Shown piece after piece: positions 1 through 8,627 of a stretch of 64,000 bases of DNA. Source of the stretch: Desulfoferula sp040751985 (GTDB lineage: Bacteria > Desulfobacterota > Desulfarculia > Desulfarculales > Desulfarculaceae); NCBI GenBank assembly GCA_040751985.1, contig JBFMFU010000088.1:1-64000 (forward strand), given 5' to 3'. The position numbers and the translations under genes are program-made. A model generated the notes under the pieces. It was not told where the DNA came from, searched no databases, and saw nothing but the letters and a program-made list of their open reading frames with translations. Within the stretch, counting starts at the first letter, position 1, and each line of letters starts with the position of its first letter.

Positions 1-121
1 CGTGGTCCTGGCATTCTGATGAGGGTTGCTCATGCGGCTCTCCCAGTTTGGATCCGGTGATCTCTTCAACCACCAGTCTCCAAAACTGGAACCGTGTGAA
101 CAACCTCTTTAGCATTTACAC

Positions 122-745
122 CTAGAGCACCAGGCCGCCGCCCCGGGCCGCCTGCACCAGCTTGACCAGTTCCGCATAGGCCACCGCGCCCACCAGGCCG
201 CGGCCGTTCATGACAAAGGTGGGCACGGCCCGCACGCCCAGGCGCCGGGAATAGTCCCAATCCGCGTCCACGGCCGAGGCGTAGGCCCCCTCCGCCAGCA
301 CTTGCTGGGCCTGGTCCGGGTCCAGGCCCAGGGCCGCGGCCTCGGCGCGCAGCACCGCATAGTCCGCGATGTTGCGGCCGTGCACGAAATAGGCCCGAAA
401 CATGGCCATATGAAAGGCCTCGCCCTGGCCCTGCTCCTCGGCCCACTTGCCCAGCTCCTGGGCCCGGCGGCTGTTGTAGGTGTGGGTGCGGCTGCCGAAC
501 TCCAGGCCTTCTTCCGCGGCCACCTTTTTAAGCTTGGCCAGCATGGCAGGTATGTCCTTGCCCGAACCAGCGAAAAGCTGCTCCAAGGTCTGCCCCGGCA
601 GGGGTGTTTCCGGATGCAGCGGGAAGGCGATCCATTTGACCTCCACCTCTTGCTCGGCGCGCAGTCGCTCTATACGCCCGGTACAGAAATAGCACCAGGG
701 TCAGATGTAGTCGGAAAAGACCTCCAAAACCAAGGGCTGGTCCAT
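122..745 (-). CDS. DsbA/FrnE-family thiol oxidoreductase, probable selenoprotein (UPWC)
   Basis: Thioredoxin-fold disulfide oxidoreductase of the DsbA/FrnE (2-hydroxychromene-2-carboxylate isomerase-like) family, 207 residues if the in-frame TGA at 701-703 is read through. The N-terminus reads LVLEVFSDYI, then TGA, then PWCYFC; family members have FSDYICPWCY here, so the TGA replaces the first active-site cysteine. The rest (residues 16-207) is a complete DsbA domain with cis-Pro loop RAVPTFVMNG and the usual C-terminal helix. Start ATG at 743-745 is chosen because AGGAGAGG lies a few bases upstream and the family begins there. No signal peptide, so probably cytoplasmic. Without readthrough the gene would be a 14-residue stub. 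The family call is firm; selenocysteine is inference from position plus a downstream hairpin. Confidence 0.85.
656..678 (-). promoter_or_regulatory. Candidate bacterial SECIS hairpin (DsbA-like gene)
   Basis: Starting 23 nt after the UGA, GGCGU can pair with GCGCC and, above an A/C mismatch, UAG with CUG, leaving the loop AGCGA at nt 32-36. Loop distance and a G in the first two loop positions fit the loose bacterial SECIS description. An alternative 8-bp hairpin (CCUGGUGC with GUACCGGG) lies closer to the UGA. Folding was done by eye. Confidence 0.4.
701..703 (-). other. In-frame UGA, probable selenocysteine codon
   Basis: TGA at codon 15 of the DsbA-like gene, in the first position of the C-x-x-C redox motif (U-P-W-C). 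Reading frame and family similarity continue without shift on both sides, which argues against a frameshift. Confidence 0.75.
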
Positions 746-925
746 GTATCCTCTCCTCGGCCGCGACGCGGCGACTGCAAACCAGTATTGAAAACAGGTT
801 CCAATCAGCATAGCATGGAAATACGAATTTTTCCCAATCAGGCGCCTTAACCGGCGATTTTGTTCGCCTAAACCTGGAGCCGTGGGCCCGCCGGCCAAGC
901 CCCGCCCGTCTGTAGAAGGTTGCCC

Positions 926-3673
926 ATGCACGACTCTCCGGCCAAGGCCAGCAGCATCCTCGCGCGCCTGCGCACCTGGCTGCAATCCCTGGGCTGGTAC
1001 GGTGCGGCCGTGGCCGCCATCTACGCGGCGGCCGTGGGGGTGCGCCTCTGGCGCTGGCTCAACTCCTACATCAGCGGCGACGGCGCCGTGTGCGGCCAGT
1101 TGGGCCTGGGCGTTCTGGAGGGCCGCTGGCCCCTGTTCTTCTGGGGCCAGGACTTCATGGGCGCCTTGGACGGCTATCTGGCCGCGCCAATCTACGCCCT
1201 GTTCGGGGCCAGCACCCTGACCCTGAACATCTGGGCCCCGCTGTTGAGCTTGGCCACCATGGTCCTCTTACACCTGTGTCTGCGCCGCTTCTTCAGCCAG
1301 CCGGCCCTGCTGGTGGCCCTAGCCTATATGGCCCTGCCCACGGCCCTGGCCATCTTCCACGCCGGCAAGCCCAACAACCACTATCCCATGGGCCTGTTTC
1401 TCAGCGCCCTGCTCATGTACCTGACCCTGGAGGTCTGGCAGCGGGAGCGCTGGGGCTTCTGGCTGCCCCTAGGCTGGGGCCTGGTGCTGGGCCTGGCCAT
1501 GTGGACCAACCTGCAGGACGTCACCGTGATCGCGGCCTGCGGGGTGTTCCTGCTCCTGACCTGCCTAAAGCGGCTGCGGCCCCTGCCCTTGGCCGCCGCG
1601 GCCCTGGGGGCCCTGCTGGGAGCCGGGCCCCTGATCTACTACAACCTGCGCCACGGCTGGGAGTACGCCTCCCAGGCGGGCCTGTTCTCCTGGCATTACC
1701 TGCTCCTGCACAGCAAGCTCTGGTTCTACAACGCCTTCCCCCTGGTGCTGGGCTTCAACACGCCCTCGGCCAAGGGCTCGGTGGCGCCGTTCACGCCCCT
1801 GTTCTTCCTGTATCTGCTGGTGGCCGCAGCCGTCATCTGGGGCGCGGGCCTGCTCCTGTGGCGGGCGCGCCGGCGGCCCCAGCGCGGCCTGCTGCTGCCA
1901 GTGCTGGTCATTTTCTTTTTGCTGGACGTGCTGCTGGACTCGGTCTACGGCAAGGAGCTGGCCGACTGGGACCTGCGCTACGTGTTGCCCATCTACCTGG
2001 CCCTGCCCTTTTGCTGGGCTGCCCTGGCCCAGCGCCTGCAGGCCTGGCAAGGCTGGCTGGCCTACGCCCTGGGCGCGGCCCTGCTGGCAGTGAACCTGGC
2101 CGGCTGGCCCGGGTTCTGGGGCGGGTTCATGTTCACCTACGGCGACACCTATCGCCGGGTGGAGGAGCCGCGCCTGCGGGGAATCATCGCCCAGATGCGC
2201 CAGGCCGGTTTCACCCACCTGTACGCGGGCGAGCCGGACTCCCTAGATTTCCTGGCCATGGACCGCATCATGCTCTGCGACCCCTGGCGGGACAAGCGTC
2301 TCTACATCTCGGTGCAGGTGGACGCGCATTTGAACCCCGGCTTTTACGGCATGTCCTTCCGCAGCTTCTCCTTCTTGGGCCTGCCCTACAAGGTGGACCA
2401 CCCCAAGGTGGCCCACGCCTTTGGCCAGCCCCGGCAGGTGGAGCGGCTCCTGCCCCGGCAGGATTGGCGGGCCCGCACCACGGGCGGCCGCGACCTGGGC
2501 CGGGCCCTCAGCGACGGCGACCTGGCCACTGGTCTGACCCTGCACGGCGCGGCGGCCAAGGACCAGGGCTTTGTGCTGGACCTGGGCCGCCTGGAGAGCG
2601 TGGCCGGCCTGGCCCTGGTGCCGGCCGACTTCCGGGAGGTGCCCTCGGGCCTGCGCGTGGAGGTGGCCGCAGAGGACGGCGTGTTCCACCTGGTCCGGCA
2701 GATCGACGGCTACTGGGGCCCCCTGTACGTCTCGGGCCCGCACCCCATGGTCAAGGCCCGTTACCCTCGGGTGGAGAGCTACTTCCCGGCCCGCTCTATG
2801 CGCTATCTGCGCGTCACCCATTGGGGCGGGCGCCACGGCGAGCACCCCTGGACCACCCAGGAGGTCCTGCTCTGGGGGCCGGGCCCGGCCGCGCCCGCGC
2901 CCTCCTGGCCCGAGAGCGGCCGGCAGCTCATCGAGGCCCTGACCCGGCTCAAGGTACAGCGGCTGTTCGCCGATGCCTGGCCCGCGGCCCTGATTGCCTA
3001 TCGCCTGCAGGGAAAGGTGTGGACCGTGCCGGCCAACTTCGCCACCGACGACTACGGCTATCTGCGGCCCTCGCCCTTCGAGCCCCTAGCCATTGACCCG
3101 CGGCCGGGCAGCGCCCTGGCCGTGCTGCAGCGCGAGGCCGCGGCCACGGCCCAGGCCCTGTCCCGCTGGGGCGTGTGCTTCACGCGCCAGGACGCGGGCC
3201 GCTATGCCCTGTTCCTGCTGCAGGGGCTAGAGCCGCGGTCGCCCGCCCTGCCCTTGGCCGCGGTGTCCTCGCCCCTGTTGCCCGAGGTGGCCGCCCGCCT
3301 GGCCCAGGGCCTGCCCCAAGGCGAGCGCTGGACCAGCCTCCAGGCCCAGCAGCCGGGCATGACCCTGAGCCTCGACCTGGGCCGCGCCCGCCAGGTGGAG
3401 TGGTTGGTGCTGGACTACCCGCACTCGCGCCAGGACTTCCCCAGGGGCCTGGCTCTGGAGGCGAGCCAGGACGGTCGCGCCTGGCAGCCCGCGGCCCTGG
3501 AGGCGGCCGGGCCCCTGGCCTTCAGCGGGCACCTGCCCCTGGTGGCCCCCCTGGGCCGGGCCGAGTATTGCCTGACCCCACCCGTGACGGCCAGGCATCT
3601 GCGCCTGCGCCTGACCCACGGGCACCCGGTCAACTACTGGTCCTTGGAAAGGCTGTCGGTGTTGGGCCGCTGA
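926..3673 (+). CDS. GT-C family membrane glycosyltransferase with C-terminal discoidin-like domains
   Basis: 915-residue integral membrane protein. Residues 1 to about 400 form roughly ten to twelve hydrophobic helices in the layout of GT-C transferases (ArnT/PMT/GT39-GT83 type), with an acidic first periplasmic loop (YISGDGAV) where the catalytic acid usually sits; such enzymes use polyprenyl-phosphate sugars. The C-terminal half is soluble and holds two F5/8-type (discoidin-like) patches, about 530-650 (LSDGDLATGLTL, FVLDLGRLESV) and about 800-915 (LSLDLGRARQVEWLVLDYP), which would face the periplasm. ATG at 926 has GAAGG just upstream; a TTG two codons earlier is less likely. No glycan-pathway neighbours are seen, so donor and acceptor are unknown. 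Confidence 0.75.
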   Translation: MHDSPAKASSILARLRTWLQSLGWYGAAVAAIYAAAVGVRLWRWLNSYISGDGAVCGQLGLGVLEGRWPLFFWGQDFMGALDGYLAAPIYALFGASTLTLNIWAPLLSLATMVLLHLCLRRFFSQPALLVALAYMALPTALAIFHAGKPNNHYPMGLFLSALLMYLTLEVWQRERWGFWLPLGWGLVLGLAMWTNLQDVTVIAACGVFLLLTCLKRLRPLPLAAAALGALLGAGPLIYYNLRHGWEYASQAGLFSWHYLLLHSKLWFYNAFPLVLGFNTPSAKGSVAPFTPLFFLYLLVAAAVIWGAGLLLWRARRRPQRGLLLPVLVIFFLLDVLLDSVYGKELADWDLRYVLPIYLALPFCWAALAQRLQAWQGWLAYALGAALLAVNLAGWPGFWGGFMFTYGDTYRRVEEPRLRGIIAQMRQAGFTHLYAGEPDSLDFLAMDRIMLCDPWRDKRLYISVQVDAHLNPGFYGMSFRSFSFLGLPYKVDHPKVAHAFGQPRQVERLLPRQDWRARTTGGRDLGRALSDGDLATGLTLHGAAAKDQGFVLDLGRLESVAGLALVPADFREVPSGLRVEVAAEDGVFHLVRQIDGYWGPLYVSGPHPMVKARYPRVESYFPARSMRYLRVTHWGGRHGEHPWTTQEVLLWGPGPAAPAPSWPESGRQLIEALTRLKVQRLFADAWPAALIAYRLQGKVWTVPANFATDDYGYLRPSPFEPLAIDPRPGSALAVLQREAAATAQALSRWGVCFTRQDAGRYALFLLQGLEPRSPALPLAAVSSPLLPEVAARLAQGLPQGERWTSLQAQQPGMTLSLDLGRARQVEWLVLDYPHSRQDFPRGLALEASQDGRAWQPAALEAAGPLAFSGHLPLVAPLGRAEYCLTPPVTARHLRLRLTHGHPVNYWSLERLSVLGR

Positions 3674-3747
3674 AAAGGACGGCCTGGATAGCGGAGGGGT
3701 GTGGTGCCGCCCGGCCCGGACCCATCCAGGCCAGGCGGCGCTTGCTC

Positions 3748-3981
3748 TTAGTACTTGCCCGGAATGCTCTTGATCTCCACCACTTCCTTCTGATTCAGGA
3801 TCACGGTGTTGCCGTTCTTGTCCTTGAAGGTGTAGGTCTGCGCCTTCTCGTTCAGGTCCGGCTTGCCTACCGCGATGTACTCTTTGCCCTTGTTTGTGGA
3901 GACCTGATAGAGGGTGCTGCCGCAGGCCGTGGCCAGGATCAGCGTCAGGGTGAGTACGATCAACAGGCTCAGTCGTTTCAT
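3748..3981 (-). CDS. YgdI/YgdR-like small lipoprotein
   Basis: 77-residue lipoprotein. A signal peptide (MKRLSLLIVLTLTLILATAC) ends in the lipobox ATAC at residue 20, and the short mature part (TLYQVSTNKGKEYIAVGKP, then DKNGNTVILNQKEVVEI) matches the YgdI/YgdR (DUF903) SH3-like lipoprotein family in length and pattern. The ATG at 3979-3981 is preceded by GAGGAGGGAG. It lies downstream of the decarboxylase/ATP-grasp operon on the same strand after a 67-base gap and could be co-transcribed. Function of the family is not known. Confidence 0.8.
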   Translation of the reverse strand: MKRLSLLIVLTLTLILATACGSTLYQVSTNKGKEYIAVGKPDLNEKAQTYTFKDKNGNTVILNQKEVVEIKSIPGKY

Positions 3982-4048
3982 GGCTATCTCCCTCCTCGTC
4001 TGCAATGGTTTTTGGCTCGGGCCGTCCGCGGTCCGCAACCGGCTATTG

Positions 4049-4555
4049 TTATTTGACCCTGTCCTGGGCCGAGGGCCGCAGGGTGATCTCCTGTCCCGGC
4101 GCCAGATTCACCTGGAAGTCCTGATTCAAATAAGCCACGTCCACCGGCCGGTAGTAGCGGCCGTCCTGCACCTCCACGTAGCCATGCACAATCACCCGCA
4201 GGCGACGCTGACCCGGCGGCACCAGGAACACCACGTCCTGCTCCAGCTTATGCCCCAGGATGGCCTTGAGGGACTGACCACGGGCCGTGCGCAGGGCAAT
4301 CAAGCGGCCGTCCTCCTGCACTAGGTACAGGTCCCAGTCCCAGCGGGTGTAGGGCTGCGCCAAATCCCAAGGGTCCAGCCAGTTGCGGTCCTCTTGCAAG
4401 CTGAGCAGGACCCGCACCTTGGCCGGGTTGGGTCCGGGGTCCAGGGTGCCGTATTGTCCGCAGCCGGCCAGCAGCCACAGTGCGGCCGCCAGGGCCCAGG
4501 CACCCAAGGCCATTGCCCGCCCGCGCGATTTGCTCTGCTTGCCCAGCGCCTGCAT
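4049..4555 (-). CDS. Predicted lipoprotein, last gene of the decarboxylase/ATP-grasp operon
   Basis: 168 residues. A basic N-terminus (KQSKSRGR) and hydrophobic stretch end in the lipobox LAGC at about residue 32, so the product should be lipid-anchored. The mature part is beta-rich (VRVLLSLQEDRNWLDPW, LYLVQEDGRLIALRT, RRLRVIVHGYVEV) and matches no family I recognise. Its ATG directly abuts the TAG of the upstream cysteine-rich gene, which suggests translational coupling and a shared role with the operon, perhaps handling or sensing its product at the envelope; that role is a guess. Confidence 0.7.
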   Translation of the reverse strand: MQALGKQSKSRGRAMALGAWALAAALWLLAGCGQYGTLDPGPNPAKVRVLLSLQEDRNWLDPWDLAQPYTRWDWDLYLVQEDGRLIALRTARGQSLKAILGHKLEQDVVFLVPPGQRRLRVIVHGYVEVQDGRYYRPVDVAYLNQDFQVNLAPGQEITLRPSAQDRVK

Positions 4556-5071
4556 CTATCTCCCCTGTTCCGTCTCCTGGGCCTGGCGCTGCCAGAGCCA
4601 AGGAATCAGCACCCGGTCCAGCTCCCACTGGGCGCTCAGCTCCTGGCCCACCTGCCGCAGCAGCCGGGCCAGGTTGTCCGCGCCCAGGGCCTGGCGGATC
4701 TCCGGGCAGAAGAAGTTCAGGCAAAAGGAGTTTTTGGCCAACAGCTTGCAGCCTTGGCTGCCGCAGAAGAAGCAGCTGTCGGTCAGCTCCGCCTCCAGGG
4801 GCAACCTCGCCCCTAACAACAAGTTTATCAGCAACAAATATTGGTCGTAACGCTTTTCCACGCCCGTAAAGCAGCAGACCGCGTCCCGGGCCGCGCAGGC
4901 CACGCAGATGCGCTCCACGGCCAGTTCCGCGGTCAGAGCCGCGGTCTGGACGATGGCCTCCTGGTAGGCGCTGAGCAGCCCGCGCAGGCGCTCATCGCCC
5001 AGGATGGCTGCGCCGTACGCCGCCTGCAGGCGCTGGGCCTCTGCCAGGGCCTCCTGCATTGAAGCCGCCAT
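4556..5071 (-). CDS. Uncharacterised nine-cysteine protein in the decarboxylase operon
   Basis: 171 residues, unrecognised. The N-terminal 60 residues are helical. Cysteines cluster in two groups: CVACAARDAVCCF (four) and CFFCGSQGCKLLAKNSFC followed by FFC (five), a pattern that could bind zinc or an Fe-S cluster. No signal peptide or membrane segment is seen. Start ATG at 5069-5071 has GGGGAGTAGG upstream; it begins 10 bases after the decarboxylase stop, and its stop abuts the next start, so it is a true operon member. Role unknown; redox partner or metal carrier of the pathway are possibilities. Confidence 0.75.
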   Translation of the reverse strand: MAASMQEALAEAQRLQAAYGAAILGDERLRGLLSAYQEAIVQTAALTAELAVERICVACAARDAVCCFTGVEKRYDQYLLLINLLLGARLPLEAELTDSCFFCGSQGCKLLAKNSFCLNFFCPEIRQALGADNLARLLRQVGQELSAQWELDRVLIPWLWQRQAQETEQGR

Positions 5072-5081
5072 GGCCGCGCGC

Positions 5082-6392
5082 CTACTCCCCAGGGGCCAAG
5101 GGCGCCACCGCGGCCAGGGGTTTGATGAAGTGCTGGCGCAAGCTGTAGGTGTAGGCACCCTGGTGCGGGATCAAGAGTACGTCGCCGGGGGCAATGCCGG
5201 CGCCGAAGAAGCTGTAGCCCCACACGTCGTGCGGGGTGCATAGGGAGCCCAGCACATAGCAGGGCCGCTCCTGCCGGCCGGGCTGGGAAAGGTTGATCAC
5301 CGGCGCAAAGTCGCTCTCGAAGCGCTCCCAGCCGATGAGGTTGGTGCCGCCGTCGGTGATCACCAGGTCCGGAGCCTTCTGGTCCTGCACCGTGAGCAGG
5401 ATGTGCATGGCGTCGTTGGCCAGCCAGCGGCCCGGTTCGGCGTATATGGCGCAGTCCAGGTGCGGGAGCACGTGCTGGCGCAGGGCCGCGCCGATCTCCT
5501 GGGCGAAGCGGCTGATGGGCGCGGCTGGTGCGTGGTAGTGCGCGAGGGGCGCGGGCGGGCCCTCATCCAGGGCGGCGCGCAGCCGTCCCCGTGGCGTGGC
5601 CGCCTCCTGCTGCCACTCGCCCCGGGCTGGCCAAAAGCCCCCGCCGATGTCCAGGAACCGGAGCGCCGCCCGCTGCGCCCTGGGCAGGCCGGCCAACGCC
5701 TGGCCCAGCCGGGCCAGGAAGGCGCACTGGGTGCTCGCGTCCATATTCCAGCTGGTGTGGAACTGCAGGCCGGCCAGGCGCACCGGCCCCGTGGCCGCGG
5801 CCGCGCAGAACTCGGCCAGGCGGTCCAGGGGGATGCCGAACTTGCGCCACAGGCCGCGCTCGTCCGTGGTCAGGCGCACGCCCACCGCCACCTCTTGGCC
5901 CTGGGCCGCGGCCAACTCTTGCAGTCGCGCCAGCTCGCCGAAGCTGTCGATGAGCAGGGTGACCCGGTCCGCGTGGGCCAGGGCCAGCTCGTGCTCGTGC
6001 CGGGTCTTGCCCGGCCCGCTGAAGACGATGCGCGGGCAGCCCGCATTGAGGGCCAGCTCCAGCTCCAGGCCGCTGGACACGTCCAGGCCCAGGCCCTCCC
6101 GGACCAGGGCCGCGGCCACGGCCGGGTGGTTGTTGCACTTGACCGCGAAAAAGGGCTGAAAGCGCTCTATCTCCTGGGCAAAGGCCGCGCGAAACTCCTG
6201 GGCCCGTGTCACCAGCGCCCGGCGGTCCAGCAAATACAGGGGCGAGCCGTGCTGTTGGTGTGCGGCCAGGAACTCAGCGGCCCGGGCCTGCAGGTCAGCC
6301 ACGTAGGCGGCCAGGGTCTCGGCTGGCAACCGCTGGCCGGGCTGGGCCAGGCGCTCAACGGCCTTGGCAAGGAGGGCGCGGTCGTCGCTCAT
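5082..6392 (-). CDS. PLP-dependent decarboxylase, fold type III (DAP/ornithine decarboxylase superfamily)
   Basis: 436 residues. The alanine-racemase-like TIM barrel carries the Schiff-base lysine at about K85 (FFAVKCNN), a glycine-rich phosphate loop (LDIGGGFWP) and AEPGRW; the C-terminal beta domain has the cysteine loop as CTPHD, followed by YTYSLRQHF. These are hallmarks of the LysA/ODC/CANSDC superfamily, but substrate residues differ from true LysA, which is encoded separately at 36029-37288. Start ATG overlaps the ATP-grasp stop as ATGA. A pair of ATP-grasp ligase and fold-III decarboxylase resembles BtrJ/BtrK of butirosin biosynthesis, where a carrier-bound amino acid is decarboxylated; no carrier protein is seen here. 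Substrate unknown. Confidence 0.85.
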   Translation of the reverse strand: MSDDRALLAKAVERLAQPGQRLPAETLAAYVADLQARAAEFLAAHQQHGSPLYLLDRRALVTRAQEFRAAFAQEIERFQPFFAVKCNNHPAVAAALVREGLGLDVSSGLELELALNAGCPRIVFSGPGKTRHEHELALAHADRVTLLIDSFGELARLQELAAAQGQEVAVGVRLTTDERGLWRKFGIPLDRLAEFCAAAATGPVRLAGLQFHTSWNMDASTQCAFLARLGQALAGLPRAQRAALRFLDIGGGFWPARGEWQQEAATPRGRLRAALDEGPPAPLAHYHAPAAPISRFAQEIGAALRQHVLPHLDCAIYAEPGRWLANDAMHILLTVQDQKAPDLVITDGGTNLIGWERFESDFAPVINLSQPGRQERPCYVLGSLCTPHDVWGYSFFGAGIAPGDVLLIPHQGAYTYSLRQHFIKPLAAVAPLAPGE

Positions 6393-7672
6393 GAGGCCGG
6401 CTCCATCTCCACAGTGAGCATCTGCGCCAGCTCCTGGCACTGGTCCGGTATGGCCACGTCCGGCCTGGGCGCGAAGATCACCTGCCCCAGCAGGCGCGAG
6501 TCATAGTCCCGCGGCGGCAGCAGCACCCGGCTGCCGGGCGGCTGCCGCAGGGTACACTCCCGCACCCGGGGGTCCTGTTGCAGGCGGCTGAGGTCTATGC
6601 AACGGACCACGCCCTCCTGCCGGGCGAACAGGCGCAGGCCCACCATAGGCCGCCACTCCTCGGGCGCGGGCAGGGCAATGGGCTGGCCAAGGGCAAAGTC
6701 CAGGGTCAGGCCCAGCATGTCCAGGCCGCTGCTGTGCTGGATCAGGGGCGGCAGGCAGTCCCCGCCCGGCCGGGGCGTGAGCTCGATCAGATAGGCCGCG
6801 CCGCCGGCCACCATGAGGTCGGCCATGCAGACGGCCCGGCTCAGCCCCAAGGCCCGTGCTGCGGCCGCCAGTTGGGCCGTGAGCCCCTCCCAGGACAGGC
6901 CCGCGGGCAGGGGCGCGGGCATCTGGTAGGCCTGGATGGTGCCCACGGGCTGTCCTGGCGCCGGGTACTTGCGGGCCAGGCGTATGATGCGCACCCTGCC
7001 CTGCTCCAGCAGGAAGTCGCAGGAGTACTCCTCGCCGGCAATGAACTGCTCGGCCACGAACACCCGCCGGGGGTCCGGGCCCGCGGCGTCGCCCTGGGGA
7101 TACAGGCGGCGGTTGGGGTGCTGGGCCAGGCCCTGATGCAGGGCCGCGAAGGCCTGGCCGCATTGCTCTGCGTCGTGGCAGAGAAACACCAGCTCGCTGC
7201 CCGAGCCGGTCTGGGGCTTCATAATCAGGGGCACGCCCAGGGTCTGGGGCAGTTGGGCCGCCTCCTGATCGCTGGCCACGGCCGCGCAGCAAGGGCAGGT
7301 CACGCCGGCTTGCTGCCAGAGTTCTTTGCTGATCAGCTTGTTGCGGCTGGCGGCCACGGACGCGGCTGAGGGGAAAGACAGGCCCAGCTCCTTGGCCAGG
7401 ACCGCGGCCAGGCCCAGGGACTCGCAGTCAAAGCAGGCCACGCCCGCGGGCCGCTGGCCCCGGCGCTGTAGGTGCTCCTGCAGCCGGGCGAGGACTAAAG
7501 CATAGTCGCTCAGGTCGCAGAGCAGCTCATCGCCGGCCGGCGGCGCCGGGTAGATGCTCTTTTGCCGCTCCGTGGGGTCGGTGATGAACAGGGCCCGGCC
7601 TGGGTGGCGCTGGGCAATGAGGGCGATGTAGTCCGCGGTGGTGCCCACCACCACCACCGGCTGGCCGGACAC
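6389..7672 (-). CDS. ATP-grasp carboxylate-amine ligase
   Basis: 427 residues with the ATP-grasp layout: N-terminal preATP-grasp domain (VVVVGTTADYIALIAQ), central ATP-binding lobe (SRNKLISKELWQQAGV, PLIMKPQTGSGSELV, FVAEQFIAGEEYSCDF) and metal-binding segment (YLIELTPRPGGDCLP). Such enzymes join a carboxylate, via acyl phosphate, to an amine or thiol. The start is GTG at 7670-7672, immediately after the TAG of the acyltransferase gene; its end overlaps the PLP decarboxylase start by four bases. Likely makes an amide or a thioester in the same pathway as the two decarboxylases; substrates cannot be read from the sequence. Confidence 0.85.
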   Translation of the reverse strand: MSGQPVVVVGTTADYIALIAQRHPGRALFITDPTERQKSIYPAPPAGDELLCDLSDYALVLARLQEHLQRRGQRPAGVACFDCESLGLAAVLAKELGLSFPSAASVAASRNKLISKELWQQAGVTCPCCAAVASDQEAAQLPQTLGVPLIMKPQTGSGSELVFLCHDAEQCGQAFAALHQGLAQHPNRRLYPQGDAAGPDPRRVFVAEQFIAGEEYSCDFLLEQGRVRIIRLARKYPAPGQPVGTIQAYQMPAPLPAGLSWEGLTAQLAAAARALGLSRAVCMADLMVAGGAAYLIELTPRPGGDCLPPLIQHSSGLDMLGLTLDFALGQPIALPAPEEWRPMVGLRLFARQEGVVRCIDLSRLQQDPRVRECTLRQPPGSRVLLPPRDYDSRLLGQVIFAPRPDVAIPDQCQELAQMLTVEMEPAS

Positions 7673-8626
7673 CTAGGCCCCCTGCCCGGCCGCGGCGGCG
7701 GGCGCCTCCTGGTGGCTCTGGGCCTGGTCGCTGAAGAGGTACAGCGGCCGCGGGAACAGGTGGAACATCTTCTTCCAGGTGAAGTCGCCGCAAAGGAAGT
7801 CCGCCTCGCGCAGCCGCTCCTGGCAGGCCAGGCGCATGTGCTGCAAGTTGATCAGCTTGGCCACGCCCGGGGTCTCAGGGTCGGTACCGCCGGCCAGCAG
7901 GGTGTACACCCCGTTGTACACGGCGCCCATGTCCACCGCCGCCGGCCGCCCGCCCAGGAGCACCGTAGTCAGGCGCAGCCAGCCCCGCTCCTGCAGCAGG
8001 TGGAACAGTTCGCGGAAGCCGGCCGTGAAGCGGGGATCGGCAAAGTAGGAGTAGTCGCCAAAGCGCTCCCGGTTCATGGCCACCATCAGCTCGAAGTCGG
8101 GCAAATGGCCGTAGCGCAGCTCCAGGCCGCGCTCCTCCAGGCGGGCCACCTCGCGCAGGATCTGCTTGCGCGACTTGCCCGAGAACTCCTGGAAATAGGC
8201 CTCCATCTCATAGCCGTACTGCGGCGGCCGGAACAGATAGCCGATCTCGTCCACCGCCGCCGCGGGCAGGTCCGGGCCCCGCTCGCTCAGATAGCGCAGA
8301 TGAAATGGGGAGGGGCAACCGGAGAGCAGCGCCTCCAGCGTCCCCTCCCCCTGGGCTATGATGCAGTTCTGCTCCAGCCAGGTCTTTCCCTGCCAGGTCT
8401 CCCCGGGGAAAAACCCATAGCAGCCGGACTCCTCCATCCAACTCAGGGGCAGCAGGCCCTTGGCCCGGCCCCCATCCGCGCAGGCCACGAAGGCCGCGGG
8501 CCGCTGGAAATGCCGCTGAAAGCAGGCCCTCACCTCCCACAGGTCGGTGAGGACCTCCTGCGGCATCAGCTCCGTCCACAGATCCTGGCAGCGCGCCAGG
8601 TCGCTGACTATGAAAGGGCGGAGCAT
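7673..8626 (-). CDS. CelD/BioF2/FemAB-like GNAT-fold acyl- or aminoacyltransferase
   Basis: 317 residues resembling the Acetyltransf_6 (CelD/BcsL, FemAB-like) group: a divergent N-terminal GNAT lobe, then the second lobe with SRKQILREVARLEERG, YSYFADPRFTAGFRELF, and GGRPAAVDMGAVYNGVYTLLAGGTDP followed by LINLQHMRLACQERLREADF. Relatives transfer acyl groups from CoA or aminoacyl groups from tRNA to amines. ATG at 8624-8626 lies one base after the TAA of the AdoMetDC-like gene. In this operon it could acylate the amine made by one of the decarboxylases; that is inference. Confidence 0.75.
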   Translation of the reverse strand: MLRPFIVSDLARCQDLWTELMPQEVLTDLWEVRACFQRHFQRPAAFVACADGGRAKGLLPLSWMEESGCYGFFPGETWQGKTWLEQNCIIAQGEGTLEALLSGCPSPFHLRYLSERGPDLPAAAVDEIGYLFRPPQYGYEMEAYFQEFSGKSRKQILREVARLEERGLELRYGHLPDFELMVAMNRERFGDYSYFADPRFTAGFRELFHLLQERGWLRLTTVLLGGRPAAVDMGAVYNGVYTLLAGGTDPETPGVAKLINLQHMRLACQERLREADFLCGDFTWKKMFHLFPRPLYLFSDQAQSHQEAPAAAAGQGA

Positions 8627-8627
8627 T

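Noticed and set aside
701..985. Frame starting at 985 and stopping at 701 as a separate small gene
   Set aside because: Only its last 14 codons are DsbA-like; upstream part has no ribosome-binding site match. It is the 5' end of the UGA-containing DsbA gene.
1090..3096. Long plus-strand open frame inside the GT-C gene
   Set aside because: Pro/Gly/Arg/Ala-rich shadow of a GC-rich gene; the other frame has membrane helices and domain motifs. The same applies to the long frames opposite aspC/dapL, lysA, the TPR gene and the acyl-CoA ligase.
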